This document shows positions 62,834-64,000 of a stretch of 64,000 nucleotides of DNA, piece by piece. Source of the DNA: an uncultured Clostridia bacterium (GTDB lineage Bacteria; Bacillota; Clostridia; Christensenellales; UBA1242); the NCBI GenBank assembly GCA_930979925.1, contig CAKNIB010000001.1, positions 1 to 64,000 on the forward strand, given 5' to 3'. Each line of letters begins with the position of its first letter. Position 1 is the first letter of the stretch. The notes under the pieces are model-generated. The model had not been told where the DNA came from. It worked only from the letters and a program-made list of their open reading frames with translations, and did not search any database. The position numbers and the translations under genes were made by a program.

Positions 62834-64000
62834 ATGGCAGACGGAAAAGTAAAGAAAGGCTTTGGCAAGTATTTACTGATACTAATATTAATCATAATAG
62901 CAGCGTTTTTAATAACAATTGTTGTTATGATGTTTTCGCCTTTTAAAAACGTGCTAGGCTTTCAATATTTGGTGTACAATATTGACGACGAAGTTTTTCA
63001 AACGGCAAATGAAGAGACTATAGACTTTACAAATGTAAATGAGGTTATAGTAAATTGCAATTATGCAAGCGTAACAGTAGCGCGCTCACTAGACGTTGGC
63101 GCGGATGCTGTAAGAATAGAAAACAGTTGCAAAGGCTTTGCTCGCTCTAGCGATAACACAAGTTTTACCTATGATATTTATTACTCAAACGAGGGAAGCA
63201 TACTTAATATTGATGTATCAGAACCAGACGGCTTTCTCTTCTTTGATAAGCAAATAAACATAAGCCTTCTGTTGCCAGCAAGAGACACATATAGCTTTGA
63301 TAACACAAAAATTACAGTTATAAACACCTCAGGTAATGTTTATATCGGAAACCAAACAAGACTTACAGACCAAGAGGTAACTGACATACAATGCTATATT
63401 AATGTAAATTCTATTGACGTAAAAACAAATAGTGGTATCGTTTATCTTTATCCATTTTTAGATAACAATTTAAATGACCTTTCTATTAAATCATCAAGCG
63501 GAAGAATCACAAACTTTTTAAATGAAATCACTATCTCAAATGCCTTTGAAGTCCATACCGACTCTAGTATTATAAATTTAAATAATGTTGTATATAACGG
63601 CGCGCAAAATATAGTCTTTGATATAAATGAAGGTCAACTTTTTGCCGATAGCGTTACAGGCGATATTGATTTAAATATCTCAAGCGGATATTTGGATATG
63701 GACAGCTTGACCGGCTCAATAAGCGCAAATAATTCGGCAAATCAACTTGACGAAGCTCGCATAACAATCAATAATATAGATGGTAATTTAAGTTTACCTT
63801 TTGCTAATAGCTCACGTATAAACTTAGGCACTGTGGCTCAAGGTAACCAGGTTTATATAGATGGCTTTGACTGCCAAGTAAACATAGAAGAGCTAAGAGG
63901 CAAAGCCTTTATTAAGACAACCTCAGGAAATGTTAATGTTCACATCTATGAAGATGACCTTGATATTGAGACTACAAGCGGAAACATTAACGTAACCTAT
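62834..64000 (+). CDS. Membrane-anchored DUF4097-type beta-helix adhesin (partial)
   Basis: An ATG preceded by GGAGGAAAG opens a frame that runs 389 codons to the window edge. It has a Lys-rich start, one membrane helix (about 13-33) and then a repetitive beta-rich region with motifs such as TSGNVYIG, SSGRITNF, SSGYLDMDSLTGSI and TTSGNVNVHIYEDDLDIETTSGNINVTY. The S/T-S-G-x-I/V-x-V turns are typical of DUF4097 putative adhesins. In Bacillota such proteins often accompany envelope-stress genes. The C-terminus and neighbour lie outside the window. Confidence 0.8.
   Translation, partial: MADGKVKKGFGKYLLILILIIIAAFLITIVVMMFSPFKNVLGFQYLVYNIDDEVFQTANEETIDFTNVNEVIVNCNYASVTVARSLDVGADAVRIENSCKGFARSSDNTSFTYDIYYSNEGSILNIDVSEPDGFLFFDKQINISLLLPARDTYSFDNTKITVINTSGNVYIGNQTRLTDQEVTDIQCYINVNSIDVKTNSGIVYLYPFLDNNLNDLSIKSSSGRITNFLNEITISNAFEVHTDSSIINLNNVVYNGAQNIVFDINEGQLFADSVTGDIDLNISSGYLDMDSLTGSISANNSANQLDEARITINNIDGNLSLPFANSSRINLGTVAQGNQVYIDGFDCQVNIEELRGKAFIKTTSGNVNVHIYEDDLDIETTSGNINVTY

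Noticed and set aside
62823..62852. Nine-codon upstream ORF before the DUF4097 gene
   Set aside because: Its ATG is part of the ATGGAGG ribosome binding site; a coincidence of a very short leader is more likely than a regulatory peptide.

Overview
The window is AT-rich bacterial chromosome, densely coded on both strands with the standard code (TGA is used as a stop). It carries sporulation genes (spoIIID, a LytM-type spoIIQ, a spoVB-like flippase), pyruvate:ferredoxin oxidoreductase, a DUF1858 redox protein, many Shine-Dalgarno starts and strong sigma-A promoters. Together these point to an anaerobic, endospore-forming or recently spore-forming member of the Bacillota, probably a clostridial lineage known mostly from metagenomes. 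The species cannot be read from the sequence.

Layout. 1-2917: tail of an unknown gene, then a CtpE-like P-type ATPase. 3037-9835: tRNA nucleotidyltransferase, VanW-type protein, TVP38 membrane protein, a tiny LysM protein missed by simple ORF calling, then spoVB-like / DUF421 / DUF4363. 10033-11136: membrane-anchored surface protein. 11320-17684: the conserved glmU-pth-mfd-prsA order, with the glmU position held by a degenerate GlmU-like protein. 17807-22514: a flippase-like membrane protein, small envelope proteins, spoIIQ, acpP and spoIIID. 22592-26681: fructose-bisphosphate aldolase, lipoprotein, hflX, DUF1858, PRC-barrel protein. 26821-40872: a VirB3/VirB4-like ATPase followed 21 nt later by a 3,777-residue lipoprotein; this is the most unusual locus. 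41198-48592: rpoB and rpoC behind a structured leader with a terminator-like hairpin. 48704-50042: small Ig-like membrane protein, a diverged direct repeat and tRNA-Glu. 50186-56608: patatin, ComEC-type metallo-beta-lactamase, shikimate-kinase-like protein, transketolase, an unknown two-domain protein and an alpha/beta hydrolase. 56783-64000: PFOR, truA, a short alaS lacking the C-Ala domain, and the start of a DUF4097-type adhesin.

Two signals stand out. First, the chromosomal VirB4-type ATPase has no relaxase, coupling protein or other conjugation gene beside it and is paired with a giant GLUG-repeat lipoprotein, which suggests a dedicated envelope or secretion machine. Second, at least eight genes have a sigma-A -10 box only 6-7 nt before the start codon and no Shine-Dalgarno, so their mRNAs should be leaderless. 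This is unusual for Bacillota, and it revises several start codons.
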